Positions 36,001 through 45,126 of a stretch of 64,000 nt of DNA are shown here, piece after piece. This stretch comes from Hysterium pulicare CBS 123377 (taxonomy: Eukaryota > Ascomycota > Dothideomycetes > Hysteriales > Hysteriaceae). Location of the stretch: the NCBI GenBank assembly GCA_000467715.1, contig AJFK01000977.1, positions 62,001 through 126,000 of the forward strand, in the 5' to 3' direction. Each line of letters opens with the position of its first letter. Position 1 is the stretch's first letter. The notes under the pieces are model-generated. The model was not told where the DNA came from, searched no databases, and was given only the letters and a program-made list of their open reading frames with translations. Both the position numbers and the translations under genes were made by a program.

Positions 36001-36269
36001 CTGGTCAGATCCGAGCCGCAGAAGGGAATGTTGGACTATGGATCACCTCTAAACTTTTGCCTGCCAATAACTATATCAGTATATCATATTCCACAACCAG
36101 GTGGCACGTGTACCGACCGTATGTTCGCCAATTCCTTATTGATTCGTTTCTCCTCCAGCTCTCGCGCCCGTGCATTCCTCAGGTCGGCGATGAAGGAAAC
36201 CAACCCTAGAACCACCTATAAGCATGCATTCTCCAAAGGATTTTGGTCCACTCATTGTATACCTCGCAT
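33076..36269 (-). CDS. apl3: AP-2 adaptor complex subunit alpha
   Basis: Eight exons on the minus strand: 36269-36263 (7 nt), 36205-36118, 36060-36047 (14 nt), 35991-35948, 35900-35611, 35557-35223, 35169-33230 and 33177-33076, giving 939 aa. Recovered motifs match AP-2 alpha along the whole length: [91 protein letters not shown] and [15 protein letters not shown], then the helical solenoid, a linker and the C-terminal appendage ([16 protein letters not shown]). The subunit binds membrane phosphoinositides and cargo, and its appendage recruits accessory factors in clathrin-mediated endocytosis at the plasma membrane. The 5' micro-exons are unusual (see findings); automated models would likely lose the N-terminus. 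The ATG context and the family start MRG support the 7-nt first coding exon. Confidence 0.93.
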
Positions 36270-37127
36270 CGTCGGGACATTCCCTGAATTGTTGCGGCTG
36301 AAGAGCCCTCCCGACCCAGTTCCTGAAGCCATCTTGCTGGTCTACCTGGGCGACTTGAGGGTGGAAGGCGGGCGGCCACCGCCGGAATGGGTAGTTGGCA
36401 CAGCAGTATCTTTAGTTACGGTGAGGTTTGAGTCGGGGCGTTGCAGTTATGAGAATCGATTAATGGTTGTGTTTTGGGGGGAGGGAAGGAGTCGGCTAGG
36501 GGGTTCGCAGGGTAGGAGTCCTTGGTATTAGTCATCTAACCAAATGGACGAGAAAGACCTTGGACGAGAAAAAGGTGAGGCTAGTTGGCCGTCAACGTGG
36601 GTGCAGGTTTGCTGCATGCAATCGATGAGGTGTGGAGAATGCGGGAACCAGGCGTGCCAGAACAGGCGAAGGTGGTCAATGCTGTGCTGATATAACAAGT
36701 TTAAAACCTTCGTGGCTAGCATCTCTTTTGCAAACTATTATTGCCCGATCCGAACTATCTTAGGGATACTCAATCCTCCTTGGCTTCAGATGCAATATGT
36801 TGCTACTTTCCAACCTCCAAGGCATGATTAGCGCAACAAGAGCACCAGCACTCACCACTAGTCCTTGTGCTCCGCACTCGATTGGACAATAGCAGGGTGC
36901 AATTAGATGGGGGAGAACGATAAAACTCCATCATCACGACAGCACGTTAGAAGCACGCAGAAATGGGAGACCGAAAGATTTCTCGAACTTTTAAATTGTG
37001 GCAGGGAAATTCTGCTTAGTTGAGACCTATCAGGAAGGGGTCATCCGGTCAACTCCGAAACGCCAGAACACCTCGTCCATGCCTAGGTATCAATACAGCC
37101 TCATTCGCACGTGCAGCCCATGCAAGC
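36270..37127. other. Intergenic region upstream of AP-2 alpha
   Basis: Holds the AP-2 alpha promoter and the 3' flank of the Cys-rich gene. No coding frame with recognisable motif; some short open frames on + have no support. Confidence 0.5.
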
Positions 37128-37601
37128 TCATTTCTTCGTGGTGAAGTCGGTCTCAAGCTCGGACGAGCCAGCCTCGGTACCGCTGCAAGTGCAGGAACCT
37201 GACTATCTCAGTGAGAGGTCTCCAAAAGTATTCAAGGTAGACATACCGCTTGGACGCTTTCCGCAGGCGCAAGTAGATCCCACGACCTTGTTCTCTTCAT
37301 CAGCTCGGCCGCAAGTGCAATCGCCGGCCGCACGTTGGTCTAGGAGGACTGAATCAGTATTGGCTTGCGTATGATCGGTTTAAAATGTTGATGGAGGTAG
37401 GATAACGAAAACAAAGGGACATAAAAACATACTGCATGAGCATCGAGCTCCAGAAATCGTATTCTCCGTAGAAGCCTTCTCGCAAGTACAATGCAGAGCA
37501 GGCTGCTTGCCGCAAGAGCAGGTGGCTTCTTTGGCACAGGCACATCCTTCACCAGCGCGGCCGCAGCAAGTGGCAGGGACAGTGGCAGTTGGTTCAGTCA
37601 T
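37128..37601 (-). CDS. Cys-rich metallothionein-like protein (MTEP type)
   Basis: Exons 37601-37433, 37339-37247 and 37198-37128 give 110 aa. The protein starts MTEPTATVPATCCGRAGEGC and consists of repeated Cys clusters: CACAKEATCSCGK, HCTCEKASTENTISGARCSC, DCTCGRADEEN, STCACGKRPSGSCTCSG, ending in ETDFTTKK. By eye there are 18 cysteines, mostly as C-x-C pairs, without a signal peptide, so the protein is cytosolic. I recognise this as a common Pezizomycotina family without an assigned biochemical role. Metal binding is likely from the C-x-C density but remains inference. Both introns are phase 1, making the 31-codon middle exon symmetric, and that exon encodes a repeat unit. A TATA box and an inverted CCAAT box lie upstream. 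Confidence 0.87.
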
Positions 37602-38294
37602 GTTGATTGTTGGTCGGGTTGATCAATGTGATTGAAAGTGGGGTGAGTATCAGAAACTTAGTCAAAGTCTGAAGTAGTGGTTTCAAAAAAGGGCAGAGGA
37701 GGTTGTCAGGTTTGTTGCAGTGGAAAAATCACAGCAGGAATGCTGGAGTTATATAGAGGGTTGGGCTCATCATCAGGTGATGCCCGTAGCCAATCAGCGC
37801 TTAGATTTTATTAATCGGGTTTAGACTTGGCAATCCATTTACACCTTGGGCATCCAAAAATCGTGCAAATGATCTATTTGAACCTGTTTCCCGCAGCCTC
37901 ACCCAAAGGTCGCACCTACCTTTTGACCATACCATCGGTAAAGATGATCGCTACATTTGTGATGGAGCAAGAGCAAGTAGGTCGTACCATAGCGGCAGTT
38001 CTTCGGCAATTATACCTCCCGCCGAGTGAAAGCAACTTCAGAGCCAGACCTTGTTACGGACTATTCACACATGGGGCTCCTATGGAATGAGTCTGAGAAA
38101 GACAGAACTCAAGAACATCTATACGTGGAAGTGGAACAGTCCGACGAAAACTGGTTACACAGAAATCAACCGAGCGAGTCCATTGCCGACCATGTAATCC
38201 CTTCATTCATGAACATGTTCATCACGACATCGAGCCTTCCTGTAGTCCCTTCAGTTCCTGCCGCATGCCACCTACTACCCCAAATCAAACGCTC
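37602..38294. other. Promoter region of the Cys-rich gene and intergenic sequence
   Basis: Contains the TATA and CCAAT elements listed separately. Open frames on + at 37827-38322 lack motifs and overlap the F-box gene 3' flank; I do not call them. Confidence 0.5.
37749..37796 (-). promoter_or_regulatory. TATA box with upstream CCAAT box
   Basis: On the minus strand CTATATAA (37756-37749) lies about 150 bp before the ATG of the Cys-rich gene. About 40 bp further upstream is AGCCAATCAG, read on the + strand (around 37789-37798). A well-formed TATA box plus CCAAT is uncommon in fungal housekeeping promoters and suggests an inducible, high-output promoter. Confidence 0.5.
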
Positions 38295-39020
38295 CTACGC
38301 CTTCTCTACAACAACACTGTGAAACAAATCTGCCTCCAAATCAACCATCCTAATGAGGTCGCAAAGATCGCCCAGCTTGATGCCACGTGGATCCTCCAAC
38401 ACGAAGCGCCCCAGACCAGATACTTTGAAGAGCCTTAAAGCCTTACACGGCGGTTGAGTCAAGTTCATGCCTCTCCAACTCGCCTCTTTATTTCGAGCCC
38501 CATATTTTCTACCCTTAGGGTACTTTGCCTTTTCGGATTTCGGAGGAGCTAGGAATTTGGGATCGATGCGGAGAGTGAGAGTGCTGTACCGGAGGCCAGT
38601 GGGAGAAACGAAGCTCTGATGTGACATGGGGCGGAAGAGAGGATTCGGGGCCAGAGCGCAGGCATCGTTTTGAGTCGGTTGACGAAATAGTTGGATCTGA
38701 AGGCGCGTAGTCTGCAAAATAAGCTCTTTCCAACGGCTGCACACTCCCAGGCAGCGGACGAGATCAAGGAGATCTAGGCTCGAGAAGATCCTCAGCAGGT
38801 ATTTCCGGGTTTGAAGGACATGGTCGGCGGGTGTAATGGTGGACAGTCGAGGCGAGAGGTAGGGAGAGCCTTGTATGATGGCGGACCAGTGGTGGTTCAC
38901 AATTTGGGCTGAGAGCAGGCGCACTTTGGGGAGATTGAGGAGGATGTTCTCGACGAGTTCGACGATATTGAAGATGGGATGTGATTCCGGCATGGGTTTG
39001 GAGTTGGATGAGACTGCCAT
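38295..39020 (-). CDS. F-box domain protein
   Basis: A single exon of 241 aa from the ATG at 39020. Near the N-terminus is an F-box-like segment (IFNIVELVENILLNLPKVRL, then AQIVNHHWSAIIQGSPYL). A second similar helix set, DLLDLVRCLGVCSRWKELIL, lies near residue 90-110. The rest (LRYSTLTLRIDPKFLAPP, FVLEDPRGIKLGDLCDLIRM) resembles small F-box proteins that are expanded in filamentous fungi. F-box proteins bind Skp1 in SCF ubiquitin ligases; the target here is unknown and no WD40 or LRR recognition module is present. The basic patch KYPKGRKYGARNK is of unknown use. Confidence 0.75.
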   Translation of the reverse strand: MAVSSNSKPMPESHPIFNIVELVENILLNLPKVRLLSAQIVNHHWSAIIQGSPYLSPRLSTITPADHVLQTRKYLLRIFSSLDLLDLVRCLGVCSRWKELILQTTRLQIQLFRQPTQNDACALAPNPLFRPMSHQSFVSPTGLRYSTLTLRIDPKFLAPPKSEKAKYPKGRKYGARNKEASWRGMNLTQPPCKALRLFKVSGLGRFVLEDPRGIKLGDLCDLIRMVDLEADLFHSVVVEKA

Positions 39021-40059
39021 GTTGCGAAACGTATGCTGCAAATAGCGGGTTCTTTTGCAGTGAATTGCTCTTGTATAGCAAAGGAGAGTAGTGGAAAAAA
39101 ACAGAGGTGGACTTGCCTGCAGGGGTTAAATGTATGAGCGTGGCATAATCTAATATTGAAAGTGTCTCCGTTTCTGTGGTGGGCTTGGAAAATTATTCAG
39201 AAATGATTAATGACGATTTGACATACGTGTTCTCACGATTCTGGTAGACCCTCCAATATTTTTTGGCCAGTGGCCCACATAGACGGTTCGGACTCTGGGA
39301 CAGGCTTCAAAGCCAGTTGCCCTCTTGAAGCTGATTGAGAAAGTAGGCGGATTACTTATACCTTATCTGACTGGGTTAGAAAAGAGATAGAGAATCAAAA
39401 CTATTAGTAGTTAGCACTACTAAACTACAAGGTTAGAGATTAGAGAATTGGGAAATTAGAAAGAAGTACAAGCAGTGTATCTGAAGCATATGGAAGAAGA
39501 TTAAAACGACATACTCAATAAGAGCAGCCAGCTGAGTTTACCTAATACTTATCAATTACACTGAACGAAAGCTACATATCCTCCTATCGCATTATTCAAG
39601 CCGTTGTGCGATGGCCTCCAATAGCTCTCCGCTGACCCACGTCCTGACAAGCCCAGGAAAATGGTAGAACGTATGTCTGAATATTCTGCCTTCGACCAAT
39701 CGAGAGTGAGTTCCGCATTACAGTCGTATTCTTCTTCTATCGAAACACATGGCCTTCCGGACCAATCAAAAGAGACTATTTGGTTTACTGCGGCGAACAA
39801 GCAACCTGGCAAGGGCTTACACGGATGCGATGTCCCGCGGAATGGCACCACCTGTGTAAGTTTCCGTGCTGTCTGTAGCCATGTGAGCTGGCGTATTGCT
39901 TGCTTCCATTCAGAAGAAAAATATAAAAATAGAATATTTTATATATTTGAACGAATGACTAGGAACGGCGAACAAAGTTCTCTCACCATACTCATCCTCA
40001 GGCTTGGGTTCTGCCAGGCTTCCGTGCATATCTGACGACACTATACGTCCGATTAGTTT
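39021..40059. other. AT-richer intergenic kilobase
   Basis: The part 39330-39560 is visibly A/T-richer than its surroundings and holds a short hairpin (39404-39423). Overlapping open frames on opposite strands exist at 39552-39851 (-) and 39661-39849 (+, ending at a GTAAGT donor); neither has a recognised family, so no gene is called. Confidence 0.5.
39404..39423. repeat. Short inverted repeat
   Basis: TTAGTAGT and ACTACTAA are perfect inverted 8-mers separated by TAGC, within the A/T-rich patch. It may be a transcript-end hairpin or chance; no larger element is attached to it. Confidence 0.5.
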
Positions 40060-41436
40060 TCATGTCAGAGCACAAGGGAAATGCTGGACTACGAACACTT
40101 CAAGGTAAGAATGTACTCCCTTGTCCCTTAAAGCTCCCCTGAACTTGGCAATGAATATCCTAGCTTCATCCGCCGACCACTGACCATATCTTAGCGGAGC
40201 CACAAAGGCCGATATGAACTAATACTTACACCCATTACGCTTGTCAACAGATATAAACCCCAACCCTCGGCTCCTTGATTGCAATGCAAAACGTTCCACT
40301 TTCCAACTTCTTTCAGTTTCGGGTCACTAGGCCAACCGCCTAAGGGCAACTTGTACCATATTTCATGGACATCTTGAAATCCCACTTCTTCGATGTACGG
40401 CTTGAGATGAAAGACTTCGTCAAATCGTTTTCCAAACTTCACGCTAGCTTCGTTGAAGATGTCAGACCATTGTGAAAATATATGATCGGGCGCAAGAGAG
40501 CCGTCGTCTGATTTGAATTGGATCGTAATTTCGAGCTGGTCGAGCCAACCACCAGGTATCAGATGGCTTGGATTAACATTAGTATCAGTTGGAAAGGGAG
40601 ATCACGGGGGTTCATACTCGTAGATTTCTTGGTATAACTTACGCCAGTCCGCTATACTGCCATACAACGTGCGAATATGGATGAAATCAAAGCTTTCCGG
40701 AGCCCATGTCCACGGTGAGGTAATATCATCGAGTTCGAATTTGCAATTTGGTGGAGCAAATTGGGGCTGTATAGGAGAAAGGTCTACACCGGTCACTTCA
40801 GCGCCGGGATACTCCTCTGCAAAATCTCTGGGTACCACAGTAAGCGGAGTTCGCACTTTTTCAGGAGTACGTGCCGTACATTGCCCATATTCCTGTTCCA
40901 GTCCCGAGGTCCAGTACGTTCTACAGAGCGATGAGCGGGTCTTCGAGCTAGTGTATGATCCACGTGATTTGACTTGCCTTGGGATTTACGATCGGAGCAA
41001 GAAACAATTTGTTGTCCAAGAGGAGCAAAAACATATGATGGCTTCTACCTTTAGTTTTGTCTTCGTAACGACATTCAGAAACTCTAGAGAGAACTCACGC
41101 GATATCGAGCTGATCACTTTGCTGTTCGTCGTTTGGACCCCTGAATGCCGTTTTAGAAGACGGGTAGCCGTAATCGGGAAGTGTGTGACCGACCAGTATT
41201 CTCCTTCTCGGAATTTATGATACCTTCTGCCATGAACATAGCGATGACGGTAAATTGTCGAAGGGATCGAAGTTGTGTCACTCAAAATATCATCGTCACC
41301 ATAGGCGGAATCCCCCTCATCATGGTTCTCGTCCTACAGCAGGCCAGTTAGAAAGAGAAGTTAACCCGATGCAGGGCCGACTTACCACGTGGATTGGGGG
41401 TGGGAATTGGGGAGCGTTAGATCCTTCAGCCGCCAT
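40060..41436 (-). CDS. LaeA-like SAM-dependent methyltransferase
   Basis: Eight exons (41436-41386, 41333-41194, 41140-41099, 41044-40978, 40920-40880, 40827-40618, 40566-40230, 40179-40060) give 335 aa, the usual length for this fungal family. Motif order: acidic start, GRRYHKFREGEYWGPNDE, LDIASHHMFLLLLDNK, SAM-binding motif I NVLDLGTGTGIWAIDFAEEY (residue 101 on), VTGVDLSPIQPQFAPPNCKF, FDFIHIRTLYGSI, HLIPGGWLDQLEITIQF, KLPLGGWPSDPKLKEVGKW and a C-terminal EARIFIAKFRGALRDKG. The intron after exon 4 has a GC donor (GCAAGT). Related proteins include LaeA and many cluster-encoded or stand-alone enzymes; whether this one is a regulator or methylates a metabolite is unknown. It is divergent from a P450, 788 bp away. 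Confidence 0.86.
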
Positions 41437-42224
41437 TTTATGCTAAAATACCGACCCGCATACAATCAGAAATGCGATTCGCGTACAATGTTGCAGGCGG
41501 CTCCGTGGGAAGAGTGGACTCGCTTCTGAAGTCAGGTGCGTAACTGAGAAGTAATAGAGCGTCTACGCACAAGAGGGGCCAGGAAACAGCGGACAAAGAA
41601 GCAGATATTGGCAGCACGATCGTACGATATATATTGCGGTGTGCGCGCGGCAGAAAATCAGCAGATGGCTTCTGAGTTCTCAGGTCCCAAAGGGAAAAAG
41701 ACTGGCGGAAACTTGCTTCCTACCTCCACGCTCTGACTAGGATTCAGTGATTTCTCAATGTATGGTGGGTTGCTTGTTGCACACGCCAGCGTTGCTCGGT
41801 TCACTGCATGGGCAGACGGATGCGGAATGCCAACCGAGCCATCAACGTCTTCGGTAAAGCGAGACAGACGGCTTCTTCTTTCCAACGGGCACCCGCATGC
41901 CACTATCACCAACGGATCCTTAGCTGGCCGCGTCGACACGCCTTCGACAGCGTGCATCCCGTCAATCCCGCGCTCGCCGGACTCTGCCGTCTCCCCGTCG
42001 CGTAGACCCCCGCTGGCCTAGCGGCGCATTCACTCTTTAGCATGCCAATCACACTCCATCACTCTACCTGCAGCATGCAATCAATTCACCGTGACAGCAT
42101 CCCCCGCGGCAGTATGGAGCGGTGTTAGCGCTTCAGCCCACCATTTAAATCCTTCGCCATGGCCGTACCCTTTGATGACCCCCCTTGTTTATGCCGGCCA
42201 CCCTTTCTATCGCTGCCCTGAGCC
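41437..42224. promoter_or_regulatory. Shared upstream region of methyltransferase and P450
   Basis: 788 bp between two divergent ATGs. It is more G/C-rich than the flanking 39-kb region and contains TTTAAATC about 75 bp upstream of the P450 ATG as a weak TATA-like element. I could not pick out a repeated pathway-specific binding site. Confidence 0.45.
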
Positions 42225-43956
42225 ATGGAGTCGGATACGATTACTGACCTGCTGAGATACGTCGCTCGCAGTCCGTTGTACCTCGGTGCACTTGTTCTCG
42301 TCTACTTTGTGTTCGACCGATTCCGCCAGTACGGGCGTCTCAGGCAGTTCAAGGGGCCTGCCTCTACTGGTTTCTCTTGGTTGTGGCATTCGAAAGCCGT
42401 CCTCAGCGGCCAGGCGCATCGCTATTATGGTGATGTTACCGAGAAATACGGTAGAACACTCTGCACACACCCCAATTGCTATCAAGTCCAGCTATTGATC
42501 CTCGATATATAGGTGTTATCGCCCGTGTAGCCCCGAACCATCTCATCACGTCGTCTCCAGAACTTTGGGCCCACATCAATGCTGTTCGATCACCATACAC
42601 TCGATCTACGTGGTACTACCACTGTGCGCGATTTGAACCGGGCAAAGACAACGTCTTTACCGAATGCGATACCGAAAAGCACGATGAGCGAAGAAAGAAG
42701 ATGGCGTCTGGAGTAAGAAAACCATTGTCAAACGGCTTCATTAGCAATGCCTGACATCGAATTTGCAGTATGCGGGGAAAGAAAATCCTGGCCTCGAAGC
42801 CGATATCGATACACACGTCCAGGAGCTTGTGCATTTAATTGGTTCCAAATATGCCATTCCTGCCTCCTCTAATGTCCTTTCCGAGCCTATGGATTTGGCG
42901 ACGAAGATTCAGTACCTGACTCTGGATGTGATTAGTCATGTTGGGCTTGGTACGCCGTTTGGAGACCTCAAAGCAGACGCCGATATCAATGATTATTTGA
43001 AGTCTTCTGCGGAAGGCCTAGACATTGCAAACACCGCTTGGGGCCTCGGCATTTCCTGGATTCGTGACGTTCCAATACTTGGTAAAGCGATCAGCCCGTC
43101 TGAGAAGGATGAGAGGGGTTTCGGGAAGATGATGGGGTGAGTTTATTCCTTTCGGCTGTTTACCTGCCTACTAACAAAACTCAGCTATGCTCGACAATGC
43201 ATCTCAGATCGAATGCTTAAGTCAACTGACGAACGCTCCGATATGCTTTCCTCGTTTATACGACACGGCCTGACCGGCGAACAGCTATTCCATGAGACAT
43301 TTGAGCAAATTCTTGCAGGCTCTGATACGACTGCTGCATCAATTCGCATTATCATGCTTTATCTTATGTCAGACCCTCGCGTGTATAACAAACTCCAAGC
43401 CGAGATCGATGGTGCTGTCAAAGGAGGGAGTGCACTTCCCTCAGGCATCATTTCTGAAGCCAACGCACGCCAACTTCCTTATCTGGGAGCCGTAATTCGT
43501 GAAGCTATGCGCGTTCACCCTCCAGTTGTAAACATTTTCTCGAGGGTCGTTCCGAAAGGTGGTGACAATGTAACTGTTGATGGCCAGGATTACCATCTAC
43601 CAGGTGGCGCCCTCATTGGATATTCCGCGTGGAGCATGCACCGCAACAACAAGCCTCTATACGGCGAAGATGCGCAAGTATTTAGACCTGAACGCTGGTT
43701 TCCCTCTGAAGACGATCCCAACGGCAAAGAACGACTGTCACGCATGACCAAGACCAACGATATGCTTTTCGGTTATGGTAGATGGTTGTGCCTGGGTCGG
43801 ACGGTCGCCATGATCGAGATTTACAAGACCATCTTTGAGCTGTTCAGGAACTTTGACTTTGCCCTTGTCAACCCTCACGAGCCATGGACGATTCATAACA
43901 CAATGGGACTGTATGACATTGGGAATATGTGGGTTCATGTTACAAAGCGCTCTTGA
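42225..43956 (+). CDS. Cytochrome P450 monooxygenase
   Basis: Exons 42225-42450, 42513-42712, 42769-43136 and 43185-43956 give 521 aa. The N-terminus has a membrane anchor (SPLYLGALVLVYFVF) followed by the proline-containing hinge LRQFKGPASTG. Conserved elements: RVAPNHLITSSPELW, I-helix oxygen-binding AGSDTTAAS, K-helix ExxR in VIREAMRVHPPV, FRPERWFPSE and the heme loop FGYGRWLCLGRTVA (about residues 460-473), with Cys as the thiolate ligand. All essential residues are present. The arrangement resembles pisatin-demethylase-like fungal P450s, which hydroxylate or demethylate xenobiotics and secondary metabolites; the exact CYP family cannot be set by eye. Divergent with the LaeA-like methyltransferase, which may form a small functional unit with it. 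Confidence 0.93.
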
Positions 43957-45126
43957 TCTTGGCCGACTAACTGCTACTATCTTCCAATTGGGTTGCTCGC
44001 TGTCCAGATAGCTATGCGTCTGTAGGGTGCTTTGCTTTGCTTTCAGAACTTCTCTTTTCCGGTGGGCGGAATTTGTTAAGGGAGCATTTAATCAGGTTGA
44101 TGTTGTACGTAAATACGAGGCAGAAACGAAATAACGAAATTTGATATCGATATCGAAAATGTATGCAGTCGCGTTTCCCTAGTGCCTTGAAAAATGTGTG
44201 CCAGCGGACAGACCGCATATGGTCAGCTGACGGGTGTCCTGTAAAGCCTTGGGCCCAGATCGGTTCGGTCACCGAGCATGGCGTCTGGAGTCTGGAGTTG
44301 CTCTATGCCCAGAAACTTTGGATTGAGCGGTGTACTGGGCATGTTCGTTAGTGGACCTGGTTTGCTTTAGGCAGTGATTCTGTTCGATTCTAGAAGCCCC
44401 GCTCACATCTCTCTGTTTGCTTCTATCTCTTTATTAAGATGTTTGTTTATCTATTAGATAGTTTGTATGTTTTACTATCTACCTATATAGGTAGATAGTT
44501 ATCCATAGATAGATTAGGTAGAACGATCAGATCATTCTTCTCAAAACCTAGTTTCTACAGATTCCTGCCTATGAAGTGAGGGCGTGATAAAGCTCATCAG
44601 GCGGCTATTATTGGCACCAAGGTTTTGGCGAGGGCAACTGGGTCTTGTTATGATTCCTCCATGGCATGATTGCTCACTGTTCGGGCATCTTGATTCCTTC
44701 GGCCTATATAATGATGTAGCAAAGGCTAATGCGATGAAAGTGCTGCGTCTGCTACCAACGCGTCTTTCCACGTCTTTCGTCCCATCGTATCCAACAAGCT
44801 TTGAAGAAAATTCTCTCAAGATCCGTGGGCTGCAGGTCAAAGCTGGGATTGAGTTTCGAATGCTCAGCCTTACAGCTAATCAGGTAGGGAGATAAGAGCA
44901 ATTGCCCCGCGGCAGATCCTGAAGCTTCACGAGCTCCATCTTTTGTTTTTCTCCCACACGTCATTCACGAACCCCAATTTTTCAGAGCCTTATACCCCCA
45001 CCAAGTAGAAAATTTGATTCCACCTGAAGAGCGCCAATTGTCCTCAGCTATATAGTCCCCAGCTATTCCGGTAGAAATAAGACCTCCGATCCTCCTGCAA
45101 CCCTCTTCCCGCACCTCGCCGAAGCC
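43957..45126. other. Intergenic region with PFK promoter
   Basis: 1.17 kb holding the P450 3' flank and the phosphofructokinase promoter. It contains the GATA palindrome (44474-44499) and a TATA-like CTATATAG at 45048-45055, about 75 bp before the PFK ATG. No gene seen. Confidence 0.55.
44474..44499. promoter_or_regulatory. Perfect 26-bp palindrome with GATA sites
   Basis: The 26 bases are identical to their own reverse complement; half-site ACTATCTACCTAT. Each arm contains AGATAG, a match to the HGATAR site of fungal GATA factors, and further TATC/GATA words flank it. The nearest ATG is that of PFK about 630 bp away. It could be a regulator site or a hairpin at a transcript end. Confidence 0.5.

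Noticed and set aside
39330-39560. AT-rich patch as a repeat-induced-mutation-decayed transposon
   Set aside because: No terminal repeats, target duplication or coding trace of a transposon could be seen; base composition alone is not enough.
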